From: Chloroflexota bacterium
Lineage (GTDB): Bacteria > Chloroflexota > Anaerolineae > JAAYZQ01
Assembly (NCBI GenBank): GCA_018606645.1
Contig: JAGVRI010000018.1
Span: forward strand, 1-64,000
Length of the DNA stretch: 64,000 nt
Reading direction: 5' to 3'
The translations under genes and the position numbers were made by a program. Numbering within the stretch: the stretch's first letter is position 1; each line of letters starts with the position of its first letter. The notes beneath the pieces are model-generated. The model saw only the letters and a program-made list of their open reading frames with translations. It was not told the DNA's origin and searched no databases. This document shows, piece after piece, positions 28,211-36,591 of the stretch.

Positions 28211-29054
28211 TGAGTCATCCGGCGGCTGGCGACCTGCCAGCCTCTTGGGCAAGTTGCTCTCTCAGATTCTGCTCGTTGCCGTTAGCCTTGCGGCGCTGTT
28301 TCCGATCTACTTTGTGGTGGTCAATGCGTTCAAGACCAAACAGGACTATCTCGTCAGCCTTTTGGCGCCGCCATTGCGTCCTACCTTGGCCAACTTTGCC
28401 GAGGCTCTCCGTCGAGGCAACCTATTCGTCTGGTTCCGCAACAGCGTGCTGGTAACTGTCGCCTCGGTGACCGTTGTCACTGTGTTGTCCAGCGCCGCTG
28501 CCTTTGCTACCAGCAAGATGCGCTTTCCGGGGCGTAAGACACTGCTCAAAGTCTTGGTGTCGCTGATGATCATGCCGCCAGTGGTGATGGTCATCCCGCT
28601 ATTCATTTTCATGGTGCGCATCGGCTGGATCAATACTTTTCCTGCAGTGATCGTCATCTATTCCGGATTGCTGGCACCCTTTTCGGTATATTTGCTCAAC
28701 AGTTTCTTTGGCTCAATCCATGATGAGATCATTGCAGCCTCGATCATCGATGGCTGCTCGACGTTCGAAGTGTATCGTCGCATTATCTTACCGTTGTCGA
28801 CGCCGGCCTTGGCTACCCTGGTGGTGGTCAATTCGCTGTGGGTATGGAATGAGCTGCTCATCTCGCTCATCTTTTTGCAGGGCGATCAGATCCGCACCCT
28901 TATGGCTGGCCTGACCCAGTTTCAGGGGCGATTTTCAGTCAACCAGCCGTTAGTTCTGGCGGGCGCGTTCCTGGGCATGATGCCTATTATCGTGCTCTAC
29001 CTCGTCGGGCAGCGGTACTTTGTTCGCGGTTTAACGGCAGGCGCCATCAAGTAG
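28203..29054 (+). CDS. Sugar ABC transporter permease (MalG/UgpE type)
   Basis: 283 residues. The N-terminal helix is followed by PIYFVVVNAFKT, the EAA loop appears as EIIAASIIDGCSTFEVYRRIILPL, and the C-terminus RYFVRGLTAGAIK is the standard MalG end. ATG 28203 overlaps the upstream permease by 8 bp, giving translational coupling. The upstream in-frame start at 28161 would add only residues encoded inside the previous gene. Confidence 0.95.
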   Translation: MSDESSGGWRPASLLGKLLSQILLVAVSLAALFPIYFVVVNAFKTKQDYLVSLLAPPLRPTLANFAEALRRGNLFVWFRNSVLVTVASVTVVTVLSSAAAFATSKMRFPGRKTLLKVLVSLMIMPPVVMVIPLFIFMVRIGWINTFPAVIVIYSGLLAPFSVYLLNSFFGSIHDEIIAASIIDGCSTFEVYRRIILPLSTPALATLVVVNSLWVWNELLISLIFLQGDQIRTLMAGLTQFQGRFSVNQPLVLAGAFLGMMPIIVLYLVGQRYFVRGLTAGAIK

Positions 29055-29064
29055 GAGTTTGCAT

Positions 29065-31233
29065 ATGTCTGCTAACACCATGAGGGAGAAACTAGCCCTG
29101 TGGGGCGTGGATCCGGGACCACGGGAGCCAGCCATGCTGCTGGATTTCATCGAGGAACTGGCTCAGCACCAGCCGGTACCGCCTGCGCCCCGGTCAGCAG
29201 CAGAACTGGAACAGCGGCGTGAGCCGCTTCAGCGGCGCCTGCGCCACTCGCTGGGGCTGCTGCCCTGGCCGGAGCGTACTGACCTGAAAGTGCGGACGAC
29301 GGGTGTGGTCATTCGGCGAGGCTACCGGATCGAGAAGCTGGTGTACGAAGCCTGGCCCGGGCTGCCGGTGACGGCACACCTCTATCTCCCCGAAGCCCAC
29401 GGTAAGCCGGCCCCCGGCTTGGTGTATGCCTGTGGTCACTGGATGGAAGCTGGAAAACTGGCCCCACCGGTCCAGTCATTCTGTGCTACGGCGGCTGGGC
29501 TACTCGGTATTGTGACGCTGGTTTATGATCCGATCGGACAGGGGGAACGGCTGGGTAGTTGGCGAGACCATGGGCACCTGAACGCACTACTGGTCGGCAG
29601 AAGCCAGCTCGGCCTGATGGTCTGGGAGAGCATCCGGGCGCTGGACCTGCTTGAGCGCAGGCCGGAGGTAGATGGTCGCCGCATCGCCATCACCGGCGCG
29701 TCAGGCGGTGGGCTCAACACCCTGTTCACGGCTGCGGTGGAGGACCGCTTCTGCTGTGCCATCCCGGCGGCCTATCCGTGTACCTTCTTCCATGCGATGC
29801 ACGCCGAGCGTGACCTGAACTGGGAAGACGGCACGGATGTATGCAACCAGGTGCCGCAGGTCATGAGCTACGCCGAGATGTCCGATATCGCCAGCTTGTT
29901 CATTCCCAAGCCCTATATGATCCTCACCGGCACCCGCGACAGGATCTTTCCTGTGGAGGGGACGCGGCGCATTGCAGCCGAAATCCAACGCAACTACGAA
30001 CTGGCCGGCGTGCCGGAGCGCTTTCGGTTCGTCGAATATGACGAAGAGCACGGGTATCAGACCAGCCTTCGGGAGGCAGCATATGGCTGGCTGGCCTACT
30101 GGCTTGCGGGCGTCGGTGACGGATCGCCCATCGAGGAACCCGAGTTAGAGTTGTTCGACGATCCCTATCCTGTGCATTATGCCGAACCGCCGCTGCCAAC
30201 ACCCGGTCGCGTGCGGGACCAATCGCCGACGTTGGTCCCGACGCCGGGTTCGCTGTCTGGTTTCTGCCTAGAGCCAAGCCAGCGCATCGCACCCGAGGCT
30301 CATATCGACCGTCTGCTGCAACAGGACCTGCAACGATTGCCCGCGGTCCCCCCTTTACCAGAGCGAGCCCCTGAGCTTGCCCTCTGGCAGGAAGAAATCC
30401 GGCAGCGAGTGCGGATTGTGCTGGGTCCCTTCCCACCGAGCCAGCCGCTTCACACCCGCCTCTTCAACCAAGTGTGGGCTGATGGCCTCATGGCCGAGCG
30501 GGTTACGTTTGTGAGTGAGAAAGGGATCACGGTGCCTGGCATGCTGATTATGCCGGCTGAATGGAACAAACCTGTGCCGATGACACTGTATATCGGTGAA
30601 TGGGGCAAGCGGCAGGGTATTCAATCAGGCCTGATTAAGAAGCTCTTGAATCAGGGCATTGGTGTCCTGGCAATCGATGTACGCGGTGTGGGAGAGACAG
30701 CAACCAGCGATTTTGAGGCGGCAACGAATCTGCTCATGATGGACCGGCCGCTTTTTGGACAGCGGGTGTGGGATACGATCCGCGGCGTGGATTTCCTGTG
30801 GGAGCGGTGCTACATCGCACCGCAGATCGACAAGGGGCGGCTTTTTATCGCTGGCGAAGGGGTGGGCGGTCTGTTAGCTCTTTATGCCACCGCACTCGAC
30901 GGCCGTGTGGCTGGCGCGATTGCTCTTGACATTCCCCTCTCCTATACAGCCCTCCTGCCCTCTGGGGCATTGTTCCCAGCCAGTGTCTACCTGTTCGATG
31001 TGCTGCGCCACTATGATCTACCACACGTGGTGGCGGCATGCGCGCCGCGGCCAGTCCTCATCCGACCGGTGGATGGCTTCCGGCGCCCGTGCAGGGTCCA
31101 GGAGTGCAAGGTTATGTTGGATCTGATAGCCCGTGCGTACCAACTGGCAGACGCCGGGGCCGGAGCTTTCGGAATGCTGACCATCGACAGCACGGAGAGT
31201 CTTTCGCACTGGCTGAGCCAGGCGCTGGCATAG
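29065..31233 (+). CDS. Two-domain alpha/beta hydrolase (esterase-like), second domain degenerate
   Basis: 722 residues from ATG 29065 with TAGGAG 7 nt upstream. The first hydrolase domain (about 60-350) resembles acetyl-xylan esterase/dienelactone-type enzymes with GASGGG (Ser213), GTRDRIF (Asp292) and EEHGY (His329), a complete catalytic triad. A second hydrolase-like domain (about 410-720) has IDVRGVGET and AGEGVGG. There the nucleophile position is Glu598, so this half is probably inactive or structural. No signal peptide, hence cytoplasmic. It follows the first importer by 10 bp and may remove ester groups from the imported compound. Confidence 0.8.
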   Translation: MSANTMREKLALWGVDPGPREPAMLLDFIEELAQHQPVPPAPRSAAELEQRREPLQRRLRHSLGLLPWPERTDLKVRTTGVVIRRGYRIEKLVYEAWPGLPVTAHLYLPEAHGKPAPGLVYACGHWMEAGKLAPPVQSFCATAAGLLGIVTLVYDPIGQGERLGSWRDHGHLNALLVGRSQLGLMVWESIRALDLLERRPEVDGRRIAITGASGGGLNTLFTAAVEDRFCCAIPAAYPCTFFHAMHAERDLNWEDGTDVCNQVPQVMSYAEMSDIASLFIPKPYMILTGTRDRIFPVEGTRRIAAEIQRNYELAGVPERFRFVEYDEEHGYQTSLREAAYGWLAYWLAGVGDGSPIEEPELELFDDPYPVHYAEPPLPTPGRVRDQSPTLVPTPGSLSGFCLEPSQRIAPEAHIDRLLQQDLQRLPAVPPLPERAPELALWQEEIRQRVRIVLGPFPPSQPLHTRLFNQVWADGLMAERVTFVSEKGITVPGMLIMPAEWNKPVPMTLYIGEWGKRQGIQSGLIKKLLNQGIGVLAIDVRGVGETATSDFEAATNLLMMDRPLFGQRVWDTIRGVDFLWERCYIAPQIDKGRLFIAGEGVGGLLALYATALDGRVAGAIALDIPLSYTALLPSGALFPASVYLFDVLRHYDLPHVVAACAPRPVLIRPVDGFRRPCRVQECKVMLDLIARAYQLADAGAGAFGMLTIDSTESLSHWLSQALA

Positions 31234-31306
31234 GTCCATACGTGTGGCATAGTGTGCAGTTGGGCGAATTTGCATGGCGAAAGCCGGCCTGTGGGGGGCA
31301 CAACCG

Positions 31307-32482
31307 ATGAAGCCAAAGGATAGGATGTACGCCGTGTTCGGTGGCGAGCGGCCGGACCGGGTGCCGACGGGCGAGCTGGGTGTCGATGCGCCGATCACGG
31401 AAGCTATCTTGGGGCACAGCACCTATTATCGGGCCAAATACCGGGAGAAGGCGGCGCTGTGGGACGGGAAGCGGGATGCGGTTGTCGAAAGCCAGAAGCG
31501 CGACCTGGTGGACCTGGCCCAGGCCCTAGAATGGGACTTTGTACCTGTGTTCCTCACGTATCGCGCTGGGGATTTCGCCCAGCCCATGGCGTGGATCGAC
31601 GAGAGCACGTGGCAGGATGCCTACGGCCGCATCTGGAAGCACTCCTCAGTGACCGATGACGTACTGTGTGTGCGTGTTCCGCCCCTGGACGACGCTGCCA
31701 TCGACGTCTTGCAGCAACCGTTTGTCGCCGATGAGTCTGAACTGGAACTGGTGCGGCATGTGGTCAGCACGCTAGGTGAAAGCCATTTCCTCATCGGTCG
31801 TACGGCTATCGAGTTGCGGGATAGCGGGCCGGTGATGGGCCGAGGATCGGTCGATGGCACCTTCCCCGATACGTATGGCGGCCTTATGATGGACATGGTT
31901 GATTTCTGCATCCGCGTCAAGCGGGATAGGGAATTTCTAAAGCGGTTGCTAGCAGCCGCTACCGACCGGGCCATCGAAGTGGCCCTAACCCTGGTCGAAG
32001 CTGGCGTGGACGCCATTGTCCTGAGCACCGACTATTGCCACCAGACGGGGCCGTGGATTTCACCCCGCGATTTCGAGGAGCTTGTATTTCCCCTTCTCAA
32101 GAAAGAGGTCGATGCCATCCATACGGCTGGGGCGTTGGCGATCAAACATACCGATGGCCACACCTGGCCGATCCTCGACCTGCTGGTCAGGTCCGGGATC
32201 GATGGCCTGCATGGCATCCAGCCTTCAGCAGGAATGGATCTGGCCCGGTTGAGGGAAATGGTTGGACCCAGATTGGTGTTGTTTGGAGCCATCGAAGGCC
32301 AGGTCCTTATTGAGAAGTCTGCCGACGAGATCCGGTGGCAAGTCCAAAGCCAGATCGCACAGGCAGGGGATTGTGGAGGGTTTGTTCTCACCTCGAGCAA
32401 CTCTATCCAGGCCGGCGTGCCACCAGCCAGCTATCTGACGATGCTGGATGCTCTGCGCGATTACGGATACTATGTCAGCTAG
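31307..32482 (+). CDS. Uroporphyrinogen decarboxylase (URO-D) family protein 1
   Basis: 391 residues from ATG 31307, where the protein begins MKPKDRMYAVFGGERPDRVP, the standard URO-D superfamily start; ATG 31274 would add 11 residues. The family includes heme-pathway UroD and the methylcobamide:coenzyme M methyltransferases MtaA/MtbA. Here the HTDGHTW segment (about residue 285) carries the His/Asp pair typical of the methyltransferase-like branch, and ISPRDFEELVFPLLK is also seen. Next to an MttB-like gene a corrinoid-linked methyl transfer role is more likely than heme synthesis, but this is inference. Confidence 0.82.
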   Translation: MKPKDRMYAVFGGERPDRVPTGELGVDAPITEAILGHSTYYRAKYREKAALWDGKRDAVVESQKRDLVDLAQALEWDFVPVFLTYRAGDFAQPMAWIDESTWQDAYGRIWKHSSVTDDVLCVRVPPLDDAAIDVLQQPFVADESELELVRHVVSTLGESHFLIGRTAIELRDSGPVMGRGSVDGTFPDTYGGLMMDMVDFCIRVKRDREFLKRLLAAATDRAIEVALTLVEAGVDAIVLSTDYCHQTGPWISPRDFEELVFPLLKKEVDAIHTAGALAIKHTDGHTWPILDLLVRSGIDGLHGIQPSAGMDLARLREMVGPRLVLFGAIEGQVLIEKSADEIRWQVQSQIAQAGDCGGFVLTSSNSIQAGVPPASYLTMLDALRDYGYYVS

Positions 32483-32535
32483 CCTAGTAATCTGTCAACC
32501 CTCATTTGATGGGTAAGGGCAGTGGCGGTATCCCT

Positions 32536-32787
32536 ATGGATAAGAGATACACTGTCACTTGGGTAAAGAACGGCAAGGGTTGCAGGAGATGATCAACTGG
32601 GGGACCGAGCAACCGCGCAAACTGACGCGGACGCGGATCTTGTTGAAGGCCGACCTGGCAAGGCTGCCCGAAGAGACGGCCACTTGCTGCGAGCGGCAAC
32701 GCCAATGGCGTTACCGTCAGCGGGCGCTTCACGACCACCGATGTGAGGATCAAGCTCAAGCGCCTCTACCCGTCAATCTGCGTTTGA
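32536..32787 (+). mobile_element. IS630-family transposase remnant with internal deletion and frameshifts
   Basis: Reading frame 1 begins MDKRYTVT at 32536. The N-terminal helix-turn-helix part then continues in another frame (RQGLQEMI, PRKLTRTRILLKAD; from about 32560). The last part returns to the first frame with FTTTDVRIKLKRLYP, the usual IS630 transposase C-terminus, ending at TGA 32787. The DDE core is missing. It fills most of the 322-bp gap between the two URO-D genes. Terminal repeats could not be confirmed. Confidence 0.7.
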
Positions 32788-32804
32788 AACTACGAGAGCG
32801 ATAG

Positions 32805-33842
32805 ATGTCATCTCATCGAATTCCTGTCGAACTGGTTTTCAATCCCAACTGGTGGTTTCACCATTATGGGATCTCGTTTGACGAACCATTCTATTTTGAC
32901 AAGGAAACCCGAATTCAGTACGATCTGGTCATGCGTCGGGCGATGTATGAACGATTCGGCCTGGATGAGCCAGAGCCGCAGCCCCGACCGATCATCGGCT
33001 CCATGCATGTCGCCGGGGGTTTTGTCATGCCGGCGCTTTTCGGGGTGGAGATCAGATTCGCCAGGAACGAAGCCCCCTGGCCGGTTCCGGCCAACCTGAG
33101 TAAGGAGCACATTCTCACTCTCCAGGTGCCCAACATAGAGACTACCTGGCCGATGGATCGCCTGATTGCCGATATGGATGCCTTGGAGGATGAATTTGGC
33201 TATGTAGTGGGTGATTTCGACACCGATGGCCTGCTCAATACGGCTCTGCATCTCCGAGGCCAGCAGTTGTTCATCGACTTTTTTGAGGATCCAGATCTGG
33301 TGCACCATCTGTTTGCGATTCTCGCCGAGACCTATGTGCGCGTGGCGAACTATGTAAAATCACGAACGGGGACATGTGCGGTCGCCACCAACCGTTCGAT
33401 TCTCCATGTCGATCCCAAGATCTATTTGCATAGCAATTGCTCGGTGCAAATGGTTTCGCCCGCGACCTATGAAAAGTTTCTGCTGCCATACGAACAGTAT
33501 ATGGCCGAGAGGTTGCAGCCATATGGCATCCACCACTGCGGCAACAACCTCCACGCCTTTGCTGAGGTCTATTCCCGGGTGCCTGCCGTCTTCTATGATG
33601 TAGGCTGGGGATCTGATGTGACCAAATGCCGCGAGGCGTTCCCGGATGCGTTTCTGAACTTGCGACTCAGCCCAGCCCGGATGTTGCAGCAAACAGCGGA
33701 TGAGGTCCGCAGGGATACGGAGCAGTTGCTCCTGGCAGCCGGTTCTCTCGACCAAGTCGGGGTGTGCTGCATCAACATGGATTATGGTACGCCGGATGAG
33801 AATGTATGGGCAATGCTGGAAGTTGTCGAACGCTTCGGCTAG
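32805..33842 (+). CDS. Uroporphyrinogen decarboxylase (URO-D) family protein 2
   Basis: 345 residues starting at ATG 32805. It is distant from the first URO-D-like protein and has a shorter N-terminus. The conserved second half has YEKFLLPYEQYMAERLQPYGIHHCGNNLH; HHCGNN is the Zn-binding-type His-x-Cys segment of corrinoid methyltransferase-like URO-D proteins. The final Cys-containing segment GVCCINMDYGTPDE fits the third metal ligand. It therefore resembles a zinc-dependent methyl transfer enzyme. No Shine-Dalgarno is obvious before the ATG, perhaps because the IS630 remnant replaced the original upstream region. Confidence 0.8.
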   Translation: MSSHRIPVELVFNPNWWFHHYGISFDEPFYFDKETRIQYDLVMRRAMYERFGLDEPEPQPRPIIGSMHVAGGFVMPALFGVEIRFARNEAPWPVPANLSKEHILTLQVPNIETTWPMDRLIADMDALEDEFGYVVGDFDTDGLLNTALHLRGQQLFIDFFEDPDLVHHLFAILAETYVRVANYVKSRTGTCAVATNRSILHVDPKIYLHSNCSVQMVSPATYEKFLLPYEQYMAERLQPYGIHHCGNNLHAFAEVYSRVPAVFYDVGWGSDVTKCREAFPDAFLNLRLSPARMLQQTADEVRRDTEQLLLAAGSLDQVGVCCINMDYGTPDENVWAMLEVVERFG

Positions 33843-34268
33843 GCTTCTGGGAGAGGTCCCGCGGGTCTCGGGCCCGGTCGAGCTCAGCACTCGAAGCATA
33901 TGTGAATTCCGAGAACAGTGCAAGACTCACCTGGTCCAGATGCCGGGGTTGGCGCTTCTCCATTGTCCGCCACACCAAGTGGAAAAGGCTCGCTCAATCC
34001 GCCAAGGACAAGATACTGATCCTGGGCGGAAACGCAGGGCCAGTCTACTTCAAAGCTGAAAGGAGGTGAGGCTCAACAGACCGATGACATGAGGGGCCCT
34101 GGAGGCATTCTGACAGCTCCAGGCGAAGCGGGGTCTGTGCAGGATGTAATGGAAGGATCGGTATTTGTTTCGTCGGGCCAGTCCCTCAGATGCCGAAGGT
34201 TGCGGCAAAGTCAGGTGGGCAGCGGGCTGGCGCTTCCCACACCAAATGTATGAGAGGAGGAAAAGATA
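33843..34268 (+). other. 426-bp intergenic region without recognisable gene
   Basis: Between the second URO-D gene and the second sugar-binding protein. No protein with family features, RNA gene or clear promoter was found. A strong Shine-Dalgarno-like AAAGGAGGTGAG at about 34058-34069 has no usable start codon behind it, which suggests a lost or moved gene start. Confidence 0.5.
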
Positions 34269-35594
34269 ATGAAACGCAACAAATTTGCCTTGCTCACCCT
34301 GGTCACCATCTTGCTTTTGGTGTCGCTTGCAGTCACCCAGTGTGCACCAGCGACCGAGAAGCCGGCGGAGAAGGTCAAAATCGTATACTGGAGCATGTTC
34401 AGCGAGGGCGAGCCGTTAATGAAACTGCTTGACCAGGCCACCAAAGACTTTATGAACGAGAATCCGAACATCGAAGTCGAGGTGAACTGGGCTGGTCGGC
34501 AGGTGCTAACGCAGTTGCAGAGCGCTATTGCAGCCGGGACCCAAGTGGACATTGTGGATCACTCTGACGACCGTGTATATAACGCTATTGTGAAACCCGG
34601 TCTGGCGTTGCCGCTCGATGAGTATCTGAATCAGAAGGCCTATGACAGCGACAGAGCATGGAAGGACACGTTCAAACCAGGCGCGTTGGAGTTGGGGAAG
34701 GGCGAGGACGGCAAGTACTATCTAATCCCGCGCGACGACTACATCTCAGCCTTCTTTTACAACGCGAAGATGCTGAACGAACTCGGCATCCAGCCGGACC
34801 CGGAAGACATGACCTGGACTGAATTCGTGGACATGCTCGAGACGATCAAGACCAAGAGACCCGACGTTGCGCCTCTGGGTGCAGACGGCAACATCCCCTT
34901 CTATAACAACTGGTGGATGACCTATCTGTCAATCCGCCTTGCCGGAAAGGACGCTTTCCGTGAGGCGGCGTACGACAAGACCGGCGAGAAGTGGGGCGCG
35001 CCAGAATTTCTGCAGGCCGCGAAGATGATACGTGAACTGCAGGATAAAGGTTATTTCCAGAAGGGATTTGAGGGTTCTGTCTGGCCGGCAGCGCAGGTAC
35101 AGTGGGTTAACGGCGAGATCGCGATGATTTTCTGCGGCGCTTGGCTGCCCAAAGAGATGTCGGAGCAGATGCCAGAAGGTTTCCAGGTCAGCCTGTTCGG
35201 CTTTCCAAAGGTCGAGGGTGGTAAGGGCAATCAGTATGTGGAACACTGGGCGAATACCTACGGAGTGCTCAAGAGTACTAAGCATCCTGAGGCTGTCGCG
35301 CGGTACTTGCAGTACATCATGTCCAAGAAGGTCGGGACCCAGATCGCTGGCCTTGGTACGCCTGTCCCCTTGGTCGATGTGCCGGTACCTCCTGCACTCG
35401 AGAATCAGTTCAAGATCCTCGAGACTCACACCGCGATGCCCGCGCGCGCCGGTCTGAACACTGAAATCCCAGAGTATATGGACACTGTGTTCAACGTGTG
35501 CGACGACAAGTTCTTCCAGATGCAGATCGGACCTGAAGAGTTCATCGAGTGTCTAAAGACTGAAAGCAAGGCCTATTGGGCCAAGACTCAATAA
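34269..35594 (+). CDS. Sugar-type ABC transporter substrate-binding protein (family 1), second importer
   Basis: 441 residues with GAGGAGG-like ribosome site 8 nt before ATG 34269. The signal is MKRNKFALLTLVTILLLVS, followed by LAVTQ-C. The Cys would be lipidated, although Gln at the -1 position is unusual for a lipobox. The mature part has KIVYWSMFSEGEP, FMNENPNIEVEVNW and PEDMTWTEFVDMLE, typical of family-1 sugar-binding proteins. It is only distantly like the first binding protein, so it should bind a different ligand of the same pathway. Confidence 0.92.
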   Translation: MKRNKFALLTLVTILLLVSLAVTQCAPATEKPAEKVKIVYWSMFSEGEPLMKLLDQATKDFMNENPNIEVEVNWAGRQVLTQLQSAIAAGTQVDIVDHSDDRVYNAIVKPGLALPLDEYLNQKAYDSDRAWKDTFKPGALELGKGEDGKYYLIPRDDYISAFFYNAKMLNELGIQPDPEDMTWTEFVDMLETIKTKRPDVAPLGADGNIPFYNNWWMTYLSIRLAGKDAFREAAYDKTGEKWGAPEFLQAAKMIRELQDKGYFQKGFEGSVWPAAQVQWVNGEIAMIFCGAWLPKEMSEQMPEGFQVSLFGFPKVEGGKGNQYVEHWANTYGVLKSTKHPEAVARYLQYIMSKKVGTQIAGLGTPVPLVDVPVPPALENQFKILETHTAMPARAGLNTEIPEYMDTVFNVCDDKFFQMQIGPEEFIECLKTESKAYWAKTQ

Positions 35595-35613
35595 CCGCGC
35601 ACAGCGAATAGGC

Positions 35614-35648
35614 GTCAGTGCGGGCCGGGCAATCTGGCCCGCACTGAC
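35614..35648 (+). other. Intercistronic stem-loop between binding protein and permease genes
   Basis: GTCAGTGCGGGCC (35614-35626), 9-nt loop, GGCCCGCACTGAC (35636-35648): a perfect 13-bp stem 20 bp after the binding-protein stop, without a T-run. Confidence 0.8.
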
Positions 35649-35688
35649 CTGTCAGGAATAGCATTTCGTATATGGGAGGGAAAGACCG

Positions 35689-36579
35689 ATGGGCCGACGA
35701 GGGCGCCAACGGCTGGTTGGTCCGTTTATTCTTCCGGCTCTGATTCTGTATACTCTGTTCTTTGTGTACCCAGCCCTTGAAGCCTTCCGGGTGAGTCTCC
35801 ACGACTGGACCGGTTTTGGTGGGAATATGGTCTACATTGGGCTGGGCAACTACAAAGAGATGCTCAAAGATAACATCTTTTGGGGATCCCTCTGGCGGAC
35901 ACTGTTTATCAGCCTAGCTGGTGGCATCGGCATCTTTGCTCTTGCCATGTTCTTTGCAGCCATTTTTCAGCGTAACCTCCGGGGCAGGAAGTTCTTCCGG
36001 GCCCTGATCTTTTTCCCCAATGTCGTTCCTGGCTTCGGCCTGGGATTGATCTGGCAATTCATCTACAACAACAATTGGGGCCCCTTATCGGGCTTGTTGC
36101 AGTTAGTTGGACTGGGGGCATTGGACCGGGTCTGGCTGGGGCCAGAACACATTATACAATCACTGACAGTGGCGGTGATTTGGACATATGTGGGCTACTA
36201 TATGGTCATTCTAACGGCCGGCATCGACAAGATCCCACCATCCTACTACGAAGCGGCCATCCTGGATGGTGCCTCGGAATGGAAGATGTTCTTCACCATT
36301 ACCCTGCCGATGATCTGGGACGTCCTTGCCGTCGCTTTGGCTCTATGGATGGTCGGCTCACTCAAGATTTTTGACCTCATCATCGCCACCACTTTCCCTG
36401 CGCCACCGACCTCCACCTACACGCTCACCATTTACATCTGGGCCACAGCGGTGGGTACCTACACGCCGGTATTCCGGCTGGGGTACGCCACTGCGATGGG
36501 TGTGGTACTGCTCATTCTAGTCGTCGTCGCTGTCGGAATTACTCGATTCCTGATGCGGCGTGAAGCAATCGAATACTGA
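35689..36579 (+). CDS. Sugar ABC transporter permease (MalF/UgpA type), second importer
   Basis: 296 residues, six membrane helices. The N-terminus RQRLVGPFILPALILYTLFF and the EAA-type loop PSYYEAAILDGASEWKMFF are characteristic. ATG 35689 follows a GGGAGGG ribosome site. It is followed after 12 bp by the partner permease. Confidence 0.94.
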   Translation: MGRRGRQRLVGPFILPALILYTLFFVYPALEAFRVSLHDWTGFGGNMVYIGLGNYKEMLKDNIFWGSLWRTLFISLAGGIGIFALAMFFAAIFQRNLRGRKFFRALIFFPNVVPGFGLGLIWQFIYNNNWGPLSGLLQLVGLGALDRVWLGPEHIIQSLTVAVIWTYVGYYMVILTAGIDKIPPSYYEAAILDGASEWKMFFTITLPMIWDVLAVALALWMVGSLKIFDLIIATTFPAPPTSTYTLTIYIWATAVGTYTPVFRLGYATAMGVVLLILVVVAVGITRFLMRREAIEY

Positions 36580-36591
36580 GCGAGGCGATCT

